Below are positions 47,626 through 56,179 of a DNA stretch of 64,000 bases, piece after piece (position 1 is the first letter of the stretch; every line of letters starts with the position of its first letter). The position numbers were made by a program, and so were the translations under genes. This DNA is from an uncultured Methanobrevibacter sp. (GTDB lineage Archaea; Methanobacteriota; Methanobacteria; Methanobacteriales; Methanobacteriaceae). The notes under the pieces are model-generated. The model did not search any database, had not been told where the DNA came from, and worked only from the letters and a program-made list of their open reading frames with translations. The stretch is from positions 62,001 to 126,000 of the forward strand of contig NZ_CACZTX010000009.1 in NCBI RefSeq assembly GCF_902784195.1, written 5' to 3'.

Positions 47626-48074
47626 ATTTTCACCTCGTTATCTTCTGTTTTTTTTCATTAAAAACACAGCTAAAAATTTATCTAAAATTTGAAATCTCAA
47701 TAAAAATAATAAATTAAAACATATTAATTTTTCATGACTTGAAAAATTAAGAAAATAATTAAAAATAGCTATGTCATTAATTTTAATTAATAAATTATTT
47801 TGATTATTATAATATTATAGATTAAGTTAATTATAAACTTATGTATTAATCATAATTAATTTTAAAAAAATTAATTTTAAAAGATCATTTCGATTTAAAA
47901 AAAATCATCACAAAAATATGAAATAATATAATTTTTCTAAAAAATCTTAAGTAAAAAATAAAAGAAAGATATATTTCAAAATGATATCCTTTAAAATAAA
48001 TGTTTGATTGATTTAATAAATAGTTTACCAGAACAACACTGGTTTAAATATATCACCAATCAATTTAATTAAAC
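47626..48074. other. AT-rich spacer, no gene found
   Basis: 449 bases between the zinc-finger gene start and the hacB stop. Very AT-rich with only short frames. It contains the promoter of the zinc-finger gene and the 3' region of hacB. Confidence 0.5.
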
Positions 48075-48560
48075 TTATTCTTTTTCTTTTAAATAATGTT
48101 TAACTAGACCACCATCAGACAATATATTTATCATGAATTCTTCAAAAGCTTGGAATTCCACTTCAATGTTTTTAGTTTCATTGACAATGATTCCATGCTC
48201 CAAATCAACTGATACGATATCGCCATCATCTGCTTCAATGTCTGCAACCACAACAGGAAGACCTATGTTGATTGCATTTCTATAGAAGATACGTGCAAAT
48301 GATTTTGCAATGATTGCTTCAACTCCTGCTGCCTTGATAGCCACTGGAGCCTGTTCCCTTGAAGAACCGCATCCGAAGTTTTCACCAGCAAGTATCAAGT
48401 CACCTTGCTTTACATTTTTGGTGAAATCCGCTCTTTCTCCTTCAAGAACATGTTCTGCCAAATCCTTTGGATTGAATGTTCTTAAATATCTTCCGGGAAT
48501 GATGACATCTGTGTCAATGTTATCTCCAAAATTCCAAACCTTTCCTTTAATTTCAGCCAT
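48075..48560 (-). CDS. hacB: 3-isopropylmalate dehydratase/homoaconitase small subunit, HacB-like
   Basis: 161 residues, swivel domain of an aconitase-superfamily enzyme. The active-site signature is GENFGCGSSREQAP (residues about 62-75). The substrate-specificity loop reads GRYLRT: in characterised Methanocaldococcus enzymes YLRT marks the homoaconitase small subunit (chain elongation to 2-oxosuberate for coenzyme B), while YLVY-type loops mark isopropylmalate isomerase (leucine). I therefore favour HacB; leuD is the alternative. Start ATG 48560 (MAEIKGKVW). The large subunit gene is not in this window. Confidence 0.88.
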   Translation of the reverse strand: MAEIKGKVWNFGDNIDTDVIIPGRYLRTFNPKDLAEHVLEGERADFTKNVKQGDLILAGENFGCGSSREQAPVAIKAAGVEAIIAKSFARIFYRNAINIGLPVVVADIEADDGDIVSVDLEHGIIVNETKNIEVEFQAFEEFMINILSDGGLVKHYLKEKE

Positions 48561-48640
48561 AGTATTCACTACATATATAAAAATTTAATAAAATTCAAAA
48601 AATAATTAAAAAAATAAAAAATAGTTACGATTTAGGATAA

Positions 48641-49621
48641 CTATTTTTCAATTACATAACCATGGTTTTGTGCTTTGGTTACTTTTACCTTATCCTTACC
48701 TACAATCTCTTCAGCTGCCTTTACGATATCCTTATTGTCATCATCGAAGACAGTGTATAAGGTAGGGCCGAATGAACTGATACCAGTACCATAAGCTCCT
48801 GCATCGTCAAGCGCTTGCATAGTAGGCAAGTAATGTGGGTCTAAACTGTGTTCAAGTTTATTGAAACCAACTTTTTGAAGTTCCTTGATTGCCCAACCGA
48901 AGTTAACAATGTCCTTTTCAAGCAAGAATGGGAGCAAGTTCATTAAGATTAAATGTGAAACCTGTTCAACTTCAGTTTTTGGAATTGGACAGTATGTTTG
49001 GAAAACATTTACTTCCTGTTGGTCATGCATATGCTCTTCCACTTCAGGCATAGCAAGCAAGATGTTCCATTCTTCAGGGAACTCATATCTTGCAATCAAT
49101 GTAGCAGGTTTTGCTTTAGATGCAGAAGATGGCAAGAATCCCGGCTTTTCTTCTAAACTGTGTCCCCCATCAACAATAAACCCGCCTAAGTCATGTGCAA
49201 AAGTACCAATACCAGAGGTTCCTCCTCTGCCGACCATAGTACTTAATTCTCTGCTTGTAAATTTAAGTCCTGCAGTTTCAGTCATTAAGTGAGCGGTACA
49301 AACTGCAATTTGAGTACCGGAACCTAATCCTGAATGAGCAGGGTATGCTTCTAAAACTTTAAAATGGAATCCAGATTCAATATCACAAATCTTTGCAATT
49401 TTTTCTGCAGCATTTGGAATCTTTTCTAAACATTCCTCTCTGGAATCCTCTCTAATGCCATCAGCAAATTCTAAGGTAAATCCTTTTTCATTGGTTTCTT
49501 CACTTTCTAAAACAAATTGTGGATCGCTAAGTGCGAGACCTATACCACCATCAATTCTCTTATATGACCCGTTTAAATCAATAAGAGACATATGTAATCT
49601 TGAAGGTGCTCTAATAATCAT
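48641..49621 (-). CDS. mptG: Beta-ribofuranosylaminobenzene 5'-phosphate synthase
   Basis: 326 residues, GHMP-superfamily protein that condenses p-hydroxybenzoate or p-aminobenzoate with phosphoribosyl pyrophosphate, releasing CO2 and PPi, in methanopterin biosynthesis. The N-terminus MIIRAPSRLHMSLIDLNGSY with GGIGLALSDP is the hallmark; the nucleotide-type motif is EAYPAHSGLGSGTQIAVC, and GRGGTSGIGTFAHDLGGF follows. Start at 49621 after GGTCGTGAAATT. It is upstream of hacB (80 bases) on the same strand and downstream of the MJ0619-like radical SAM gene, making a stretch devoted to methanogenic cofactors. Confidence 0.95.
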   Translation of the reverse strand: MIIRAPSRLHMSLIDLNGSYKRIDGGIGLALSDPQFVLESEETNEKGFTLEFADGIREDSREECLEKIPNAAEKIAKICDIESGFHFKVLEAYPAHSGLGSGTQIAVCTAHLMTETAGLKFTSRELSTMVGRGGTSGIGTFAHDLGGFIVDGGHSLEEKPGFLPSSASKAKPATLIARYEFPEEWNILLAMPEVEEHMHDQQEVNVFQTYCPIPKTEVEQVSHLILMNLLPFLLEKDIVNFGWAIKELQKVGFNKLEHSLDPHYLPTMQALDDAGAYGTGISSFGPTLYTVFDDDNKDIVKAAEEIVGKDKVKVTKAQNHGYVIEK

Positions 49622-50060
49622 AATTTCACGACCATTTTTATACTATTCAATAATGGAAAAGATAAAAAATTTCAATTTATCCCATTAACTCCAAATATCA
49701 AATGTTATAATTTTAATTAAATTACAATATTTAACAAACTTAAATATTTCAATATTAATATATTAATTTTATTATATAAACTTATTGAAAAATTTTTATA
49801 AAAATGGCTTAAAATTAGAAAATAATGTAAGAAAAAATAGAAAAAAGACTAAAAATTGAAAAATTATAGAATAATAGAAAAAAATGAAATGAAATAAAAA
49901 AATATCCTAAAATATAAACCAAATGAAAGATATCCTAAAATAGAAACTAATTAAAAAATTATAAAAAAATAGAATGAAAATAGAAAAATAAAAGAATTTG
50001 ATAAAAAAAGAAATGAATTTAATAAAAAAAGAAAAGAATTTAAAAAACAATGAAGATTAT
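49622..50060. other. A-rich spacer with short direct repeats
   Basis: 439 bases without a gene. The block ATATCCTAAAATA occurs near 49902 and again near 49930, and units of the type GAATTTAATAAAAAAAGAAA are repeated at about 49990-50040, just past the stop of the radical SAM gene, where they read as T-rich terminator-like tracts on the minus strand. Confidence 0.5.
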
Positions 50061-51590
50061 CTAATCTTCATCTTCCTCTTCTTTTCCAGTCTTGTCATTG
50101 AATTCAGTCATTTTCTGAGTTAATGGAACTGAGAATTCATCTTCAATGCCTTGTCTGTAAATGGAGTTCATGGTACAGAATGGAATGACTCTTCCATCAG
50201 GCACTGCATAGTGAATAACACAGTCTTTTACCCTATCAGTGTCGAAGTTGAATGGGTCCATGAAATGCATACATGAAATGAGTAATGAATTTACATGGAA
50301 TTCACCTAAAGCATCATAAGATTGATCTTTAAAGATATCAAAAATAATCTTTTTCATATCCAATCCAGATGGTGCCTCTTCTTCCTTAAAGATTTTATTG
50401 AAGTTTTTAGTAGCACTAGCAAAAATTCTGGACTTGATTGCAAATGAACCGGATTCCAATTTTTCAGTGTATTTGTTTAAGAACACTAAGAACTTATCAA
50501 TATCAATGAATCTTGTAATAGGAATGATTTTACCATCTTCAATGAATATGTAAGTAGCTGAACCGCAGTGTTGATGACAGTTTAAGGTTACTGGAGGTTC
50601 TTCATTTCTTAAAGCTCCAATAAATTCAGATACAGGTTGTACAGATGTAGCTGAATAGAAATCATCCTTGGAGATTTGACCTTCAGTTTGTTCATCAACT
50701 AAGTTCAAGAAGTCAGGAATTGTGATTCTTTGCTCTTCAACTTGGTCAGATGGAGTTCTTCCAGAGAATGATACAGGTTGGAAATTGACACCATGAATAA
50801 TATCAATGTTTTCAATAGCAAATCTGATAATGTCTCCAACTTGCTGGTCATTAACACCTTTTACAACGGTAGGTACAATTACAACACCTAAACCTGCTTC
50901 TCTACATTTTTCAATTGCTTCCAATTTAACATCCAATAGGTTTTTGCTTCTTGCAATTAAATAAGGCTCTTCAGTAACACCATCAAATTGTAAGTAAACA
51001 GTGTTTAATCCTGCATCTTTTAATTCTTGAGCATAGCCTTCTTTTTTAGCAATTCTTATACCATTGGTAGCTATTTGAGTATGATTGAATCCTTCTTCCC
51101 TAGCCATTCTGATTAAATCAGGCAAATCTTTTCTTACAGTAGGTTCACCACCAGCATATTGAATAGCTGGTGCAGGAACAGGCTTTTCACTTCTTAAGTT
51201 CCTGAGCATTTGACGGATTTCATCTTGAGTAGGTTCAAATAATTTCTTGGAAGTTGCTGCATTAGCAAAACAGATAGGGCATTTCAAATTGCATCTGTTT
51301 GTCACATCAATTAATCCTAAAACTGTGTAAGATTCGTGCTCTGAACAAATACCACAATTTGAAGGACATTTTGCAACTTTTTCCACCATAGGATTTTCCA
51401 AGTCTTGAGTGATTGGGTCAACTTGATCAATTCTGTTGTATAACTCTGCATCACTCCAATAAGTATTATTAAACTCCCCATGTTCTGGACATTCTTTTTT
51501 AATCCAGACTCTTCCGTCCTCTTCATAGACCTCCGCATCTAAAGGCTTAAGGCATATAGGACATAAACTAGTTGTATTTTTAATATGCAT
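50061..51590 (-). CDS. tes: Radical SAM enzyme of the MJ0619 type (tetraether lipid synthase Tes / pterin methylase candidate)
   Basis: 509 residues. N-terminal zinc-ribbon-like Cys pairs (CPICLKPLDAE...CPEHGEF) and a further Cys cluster (CPSNCGICSEHES) precede the radical SAM motif CNLKCPICFANAA (about residues 96-108). The C-terminal half contains conserved Cys residues (NCHQHCGSA, RVIPFCTMNS). MJ0619, the prototype, was first linked to methylation of the pterin of methanopterin and later shown to belong to the tetraether synthase (Tes) group, which joins two archaeol chains to make GDGT lipids. Context allows both: mptG lies downstream and carS about 0.8 kb upstream. Start at 51590 after GGTGAAAAG. 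Confidence 0.88.
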   Translation of the reverse strand: MHIKNTTSLCPICLKPLDAEVYEEDGRVWIKKECPEHGEFNNTYWSDAELYNRIDQVDPITQDLENPMVEKVAKCPSNCGICSEHESYTVLGLIDVTNRCNLKCPICFANAATSKKLFEPTQDEIRQMLRNLRSEKPVPAPAIQYAGGEPTVRKDLPDLIRMAREEGFNHTQIATNGIRIAKKEGYAQELKDAGLNTVYLQFDGVTEEPYLIARSKNLLDVKLEAIEKCREAGLGVVIVPTVVKGVNDQQVGDIIRFAIENIDIIHGVNFQPVSFSGRTPSDQVEEQRITIPDFLNLVDEQTEGQISKDDFYSATSVQPVSEFIGALRNEEPPVTLNCHQHCGSATYIFIEDGKIIPITRFIDIDKFLVFLNKYTEKLESGSFAIKSRIFASATKNFNKIFKEEEAPSGLDMKKIIFDIFKDQSYDALGEFHVNSLLISCMHFMDPFNFDTDRVKDCVIHYAVPDGRVIPFCTMNSIYRQGIEDEFSVPLTQKMTEFNDKTGKEEEDED

Positions 51591-51943
51591 CTTTTCACCA
51601 CAATTGATTTTTTTAATCCATGATCTGTGTAAATATAATTCTTAAAGTTAGTATTCCTAAACAATAGTTTAATAAAAAGCTCATTACTAAAAATAGTAAA
51701 CTGAACTAAGCTTTTAAAAAACTTACATTAACATGATATATTTAATATATCCTTTTTAATATTTAAACTTAATATATAAAATAGCATAAGAACTGAAAAA
51801 ATGACAGATAAATAATTCAATGAAACACTGAATGATATGGCAAAAAATATAACCAGATAATGAAATCCATATTAAAGTTTTATAAATCAGTTTAAATAAT
51901 ATATAATTAAGAAAACATATTTTAAAGAATTTAGGTGCATGGC
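51591..51943. other. Divergent AT-rich spacer, no gene found
   Basis: 353 bases that hold the promoters of the radical SAM gene (minus) and the small protein gene at 51944 (plus). TATA-like sequences are present near 51740-51790 and 51895, but none can be assigned firmly. Confidence 0.45.
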
Positions 51944-52243
51944 ATGAAATTAAGTGAATGGATTAAAGCAAATAACATACCTAATAACAGAATTTTAAAA
52001 GTCCTTGAATATTACGAAAGCATAGACCCAATAACATTCAACGACCCAGAAGATGTCAAATCGGAAGTTGAGGAACACGGATTAAGATGGGTAGCAAACA
52101 AATATGGAGTTCGTGAAAAAGAGCTTAAGGAATATGGTTGGAGATTTAAGAAACGAGATGAGAAAGGTAAAAAAAGAGAGGAAACTCCAATCATTAAAAC
52201 AAATGAGCAAAAGCCATTAGTTGATATTTTTGATGATGAATAA
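51944..52243 (+). CDS. Small soluble hypothetical protein
   Basis: 99 residues, starting MKLSEWIKANNIPNNRILKV. Two short helical blocks look like a small helix-turn-helix unit (EVEEHGLRWVANKYGVREKE), then a basic stretch (WRFKKRDEKGKKREE) and an acidic tail ending DIFDDE. No family recognised; DNA binding is possible but unproven. ATG 51944 follows AGGTGCATGGC; the in-frame GTG three codons earlier is part of that site. Convergent with carS. Confidence 0.65.
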   Translation: MKLSEWIKANNIPNNRILKVLEYYESIDPITFNDPEDVKSEVEEHGLRWVANKYGVREKELKEYGWRFKKRDEKGKKREETPIIKTNEQKPLVDIFDDE

Positions 52244-52363
52244 TTTAAAAATAGAATAAATCATTAAGAAAGGTAATGATAGATTAAAAGTTAAAAAACA
52301 AAAATAGAAAAATAGTTAAAAAATAGAAAAAAGGACTTTAATACAGGACTAATAAACACAGAA

Positions 52364-52939
52364 CTAATACCAAACATCCTTAATTCCAAGCAAATAAGCA
52401 ATCATATTAGAGCCTAAATGCAAAATAAGAGTTAAAACAGCAACTATAATGAAAAATTCCCAGCTGATCTTAACGACCAATAAGCTTAAAATCAATGCAC
52501 CTACTACGAAATCCAATTGGTCCATAATAGGAGCTGGCTCTCCACTTTGAAGGCCAATCCTTCTTTTTATGAAACTTCCAACTAAATCTCCTAACAATGC
52601 ACCGAAAGCCATTAGGAATCCTAAGATTAAACCACCGGTTATGCTACCATAAACTGGAAGATCTATTATCCCACCAGTCAAGACACTTAAATCTCCATAA
52701 AAGGTACCGATAATTCCCAATACTCCACCAACAATGGTCCCAAGAATTGTACCATTTATTAGGCCTTTCCATGTTACACCATTACCAATAAGCCTACGCC
52801 CATCCTTGCATTCCTTTCCACCGTCAACTGGTGTTCCTCCACCGAATGCAAGACCGCTAAGGTTAGCGACATAAGCAGGTAGCATAAAATATATTGCACC
52901 TGCAACAGCAATCAGTAAATTAAAAATTTCAATTTCCAT
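52364..52939 (-). CDS. carS: CDP-archaeol synthase CarS
   Basis: 191 residues, integral membrane enzyme with about five spans that activates unsaturated archaetidic acid (digeranylgeranylglyceryl phosphate) with CTP to form CDP-archaeol, precursor of all archaeal phospholipids. Family signatures are GGGTPVDGGKECKDGRRLIGN and GALLGDLVGSFIKRRIGL with EPAPIMDQLDFVVGAL. Start ATG 52939 (MEIEIFNLL) after GAGGCAAATA. It lies downstream of the metallopeptidase-like gene and convergent with 51944-52243. Confidence 0.95.
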   Translation of the reverse strand: MEIEIFNLLIAVAGAIYFMLPAYVANLSGLAFGGGTPVDGGKECKDGRRLIGNGVTWKGLINGTILGTIVGGVLGIIGTFYGDLSVLTGGIIDLPVYGSITGGLILGFLMAFGALLGDLVGSFIKRRIGLQSGEPAPIMDQLDFVVGALILSLLVVKISWEFFIIVAVLTLILHLGSNMIAYLLGIKDVWY

Positions 52940-53078
52940 TATTTGCCTCAAAATAAAATAAATTCGTTATTTCTCATTTAAAACTATATTTTTAATTATT
53001 AATAAATTTAAGCATATAAACTTATGGGTAATTTATTGGGTATTGAGTCAACAATTATTTGTTCACTTAAAACCCATT

Positions 53079-53774
53079 TCACTTATTATTAATCAAATGA
53101 TTATAGGAAGCCTCCAACAGCCTATAGGATCCTACAAATGCTAATGTTTTTGTATCTGTTTCAGGAATTTCATAAACGAATACAAGGGTTCCAGTTTCAA
53201 CTAAAGGAGTGTCTACCTTTTTGATAGATGTACTTTTTGCAGGCCTTGTCTTATTTCTTTTATAATAGTTAAACCCAATATCACTTGTCACTTCTTCAGC
53301 CAAATCCACAGATGCATTATCCATTGTAGGGGTTGCTATATAATATCCTGCCCCATAGCTTGGCTCATGGTCATGACCTATAATGACTAAATCAGGATTT
53401 AATTTAGCCACATCGCTAACTACATAATCATGAACAAGGGACTCCCCATTGGCTCTGCCTCGATTAAAGTCCTCAGGAGAATCTGTTACCTTAACCTGAT
53501 AGTTTATGACTTCCACATCACCATGAGAAAATGCGAAGGCTCTGCAAACTAGAGGGAGAATGAACTTATGAAGTTTTTCTCTTGAATGCATACCTGAAAC
53601 AACTGCGATTTTCACAGTTGTATCCTCTGAATGAGTATAATTGACCTTAGTTACACTGCCTAAATTATTCTCACCTATAATTTCACTGCTGCCTTCAGTT
53701 AAAACGAAAAATCCTAAAATAACTGCGATAATAATTATTAAACTAATTATGATGATTCTAGCCTTTTTACCCAT
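53079..53774 (-). CDS. Membrane-anchored M14-like metallopeptidase-type protein
   Basis: 231 residues. An N-terminal signal anchor (residues about 6-26) is followed by an exterior domain related to the C-terminal part of 17266-18393. Shared elements are H-x-x-E (SGMHSRE against VGVHVQE), RANGESLVHDYVVSDVAKLN against RMNGQVLGQKYVVKDISKEN, a later His-Glu (GHDHEP against TDIHET), and a C-terminal Glu strand (VFVYEIPE against SYIYETEA). This pattern resembles the zinc ligands and catalytic Glu of M14 peptidases. Function is inferred. Start at 53774 after GTGATATT. Neighbours are mfnF upstream and carS downstream. Confidence 0.72.
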   Translation of the reverse strand: MGKKARIIIISLIIIIAVILGFFVLTEGSSEIIGENNLGSVTKVNYTHSEDTTVKIAVVSGMHSREKLHKFILPLVCRAFAFSHGDVEVINYQVKVTDSPEDFNRGRANGESLVHDYVVSDVAKLNPDLVIIGHDHEPSYGAGYYIATPTMDNASVDLAEEVTSDIGFNYYKRNKTRPAKSTSIKKVDTPLVETGTLVFVYEIPETDTKTLAFVGSYRLLEASYNHLINNK

Positions 53775-53832
53775 AATATCACGAAATTTAACTAAATGTA
53801 AAAAATTTATAAAGAAATTTATCTAGAAATTT

Positions 53833-53886
53833 AGCTAAGAATTTATAAAGAATTTATAAAGAATTTTAAGAATTTATTAAGAATTT
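53833..53886 (-). repeat. 12-bp AT-rich tandem repeat between mfnF and the metallopeptidase-like gene
   Basis: Four imperfect units of AAGAATTTATAA-type sequence fill the 3' region of mfnF. It may serve as a T-rich terminator on the minus strand. Confidence 0.6.
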
Positions 53887-54907
53887 AATCTAAATAATTT
53901 TTCATCATGATTGCAGTACCGATAGCTGGAGCTACTGTACACTCATCATCACTGTAAAAGTCCCCCATGGACTTTACATCAAGACCTAAGAGCTTAGCTG
54001 CTTCAGCACATAAAATGTCTTTTCCAAGACCAGTTACAATCACTTTATCCAATCCTTCCCTATCTGAAACTTCCTTAAGGCCTGCAGCTATTTGCTTAAC
54101 CTGCTCCTTATGAATATAATCTGCCATTTCCTTAATGTCATCCATTGACAATATATCCAAATCTGCACAGACAACTCTTGAAATTCTTCTTGCAGATTCC
54201 TCTTTAGATTTACCTGCACCATCACAGGTAGCGCAAACATAATCCTCATCTTTAATCAAATCAAGGACATTATAAACATCAGCAGTTATTGCAAAAAGTT
54301 CTGAAGCAACCCTGTAGGTTTCTCCATTAAGGGGAATTGAATCTACAAAGCTTGTTAAATTGGTTCTTAATGTTCCTGTATAGACAAGCTCACCAGTAGA
54401 GGATCTTTCAAAATCGGTTCTGCCCTTAGCACATTCCTTTCCATCCTTGATTGGAATGATGTCTGTGGTTGTGCTTCCAGTATCTACAAAAATGCAATCC
54501 TTTTCAATTTCGGCAACAATGTGTGAAGTGGCAATCCAGTTTGCAGCTGCAACTTCAATAGGGTTTGCAATGAGTTCAGCAAGTGACAATACCTTATCTG
54601 TACCGATATACGCAACAGGACAGTCAAAGAGCTTTTCGCATGTGGTTGCAATATCCAACACTCCTTGTGCCTTTGTCTCAAAAGCATCAACTAACTCTGC
54701 AGTCATGGAAATTCCTACAGCATCTATCTCATCAACTGGACAAATCTTTTCTATCAAATCGTATAAGACATTTCCCAATCTCTCATTTTGAGACCACATA
54801 GGTAAGTATTCAAATACAGTTTGAATATCCTTTATTTCACCATTTTCATATTCCACAATTGCCAAATCGGTATTTGCACCACCGATATCAAAACCTGCTA
54901 TTTTCAC
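53885..54907 (-). CDS. mfnF: MfnF, methanofuran biosynthesis (hydantoinase/oxoprolinase superfamily)
   Basis: 340 residues. MfnF joins the furan precursor to gamma-glutamyltyramine, forming the ether link of the methanofuran core. The protein has the ASKHA-type nucleotide-binding pattern: GFDIGGANTDLAI at the N-terminus, FVDTGSTTTDIIPI in the middle, and VTGLGKDILCAEA near the C-terminus. These are typical of the archaeal hydantoinase-like group. The start codon is GTG at 54907 after GGTGATAAT. It lies 87 bases downstream of mfnD, which makes the gamma-glutamyltyramine substrate, a strong contextual support. Confidence 0.9.
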   Translation of the reverse strand: MKIAGFDIGGANTDLAIVEYENGEIKDIQTVFEYLPMWSQNERLGNVLYDLIEKICPVDEIDAVGISMTAELVDAFETKAQGVLDIATTCEKLFDCPVAYIGTDKVLSLAELIANPIEVAAANWIATSHIVAEIEKDCIFVDTGSTTTDIIPIKDGKECAKGRTDFERSSTGELVYTGTLRTNLTSFVDSIPLNGETYRVASELFAITADVYNVLDLIKDEDYVCATCDGAGKSKEESARRISRVVCADLDILSMDDIKEMADYIHKEQVKQIAAGLKEVSDREGLDKVIVTGLGKDILCAEAAKLLGLDVKSMGDFYSDDECTVAPAIGTAIMMKNYLD

Positions 54908-54994
54908 ATTATCACCAAATAAGTATAATTTTCCCCTATTTTTTCCTAAAATTCATAATATTTGAAAACTAATTTTCATTATTATTTTCATTAT

Positions 54995-56170
54995 TTATTT
55001 TTCCAATTTTATTTCTAAAATTCCATCATCATTCTTATAGAAGCTTGCTTTAGAACTATAAGTTATTTCGCCAATATTTTCAACACCTATCTTTTTATCA
55101 ATCAAATCAATGATTGTTTTAGCAATATTGATGTTTATGATTTTTTGAAGTCCCACATAGGAAGTTGTGAATCTGGAGTTTATCTCCAAAAGATAAATGT
55201 AATCATCTTCAATTATAAAATCAATTCCTATAAAACCTTTTAGACCTGGAACATATTCACATGCCTTTTTTGCATAATCAAAGACCTTATCCTTAAGGGG
55301 ATGCTCATAAGGAACATATCCTCCAAGATATTCTCCACCATTTTCATCGATTTCAACGATTTGCTTATTCAAGCTTATAGGAAGAGCTTCCTTGCCATCA
55401 CTGATTAGACAGACACTGCAAACGTCACCTTCAATGTATGGCTGAACGATGAATCTGGAACCTTCACCATAAATTTCCTCCAAGTCATCAATATCCCTTT
55501 TAGATGCAATTATCTTGATATCATCACAATCCACACCAAAACGTGGCTTTGCAATGAGCTTGTTCTCTTTAACTACATCCCTATCTGAATTATCCAACAC
55601 TGGAATGTCTTTAGGCTTTTGCATTATAGGAACTGCATTGTCATTGCTTCCATCACCATAATCCCCATTGATGGTGTCAAAGAAGATTTGAATAGCCCTT
55701 TTCCAATAGGTTTTCTTGTTCAAGAGAATATTATATGTCATTGGCTGAGGAATCCTATTCGCCAAATAATCAAAGGTTTCATATTTGTCAGATGCAAGGT
55801 TCACAGCAAAATGGTCACTGCCGTAAACCTTTATATCCTTGGATTCAAGCAATTTAGTTAAATTGTATAGGTTATTGTCATTTTCAGCAGCAATGAACAT
55901 TGCCCTATCAAATACATAAGCTTCCCTTTCAATCCAATCGTCAAGAGCTTCTTCAATAACTACAGTTTTTATATCAAAGTCAAAGTCATCAAAGATGTTT
56001 TCAAACTGTTTTGCAAGCAAAACAAAAATGTCCTCATCCTTCAAATCAGTTACAAGTGATCTTATCAACTCTACAGCTTCTGAAACTATTGATAAATCTT
56101 CTACGCCAGAAGCAGTAAAGTATTCAAACACCAATATTGAATCATCATTCACATCTTTTAAATTAAGCAT
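54995..56170 (-). CDS. mfnD: Tyramine-L-glutamate ligase MfnD (ATP-grasp)
   Basis: 391 residues, ATP-grasp ligase that joins glutamate to tyramine through its gamma-carboxyl group in methanofuran biosynthesis. Visible features are the N-terminal VFEYFTASGVEDLS, the substrate-proximal SDKYETFDYLANRIP, the ATP-grasp core (AKPRFGVDCDDIKII, FIVQPYIEGDVCSVCLIS) and the metal-binding end GIDFIIEDDYIYLLEINSR. Start at 56170 after GGTGGCAATAT. It starts 9 bases after the wecB stop and is followed by mfnF. A longer insert (about 165-185) holds a Gly/Asp/Asn-rich loop. Confidence 0.9.
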   Translation of the reverse strand: MLNLKDVNDDSILVFEYFTASGVEDLSIVSEAVELIRSLVTDLKDEDIFVLLAKQFENIFDDFDFDIKTVVIEEALDDWIEREAYVFDRAMFIAAENDNNLYNLTKLLESKDIKVYGSDHFAVNLASDKYETFDYLANRIPQPMTYNILLNKKTYWKRAIQIFFDTINGDYGDGSNDNAVPIMQKPKDIPVLDNSDRDVVKENKLIAKPRFGVDCDDIKIIASKRDIDDLEEIYGEGSRFIVQPYIEGDVCSVCLISDGKEALPISLNKQIVEIDENGGEYLGGYVPYEHPLKDKVFDYAKKACEYVPGLKGFIGIDFIIEDDYIYLLEINSRFTTSYVGLQKIININIAKTIIDLIDKKIGVENIGEITYSSKASFYKNDDGILEIKLEK

Positions 56171-56179
56171 ATTGCCACC

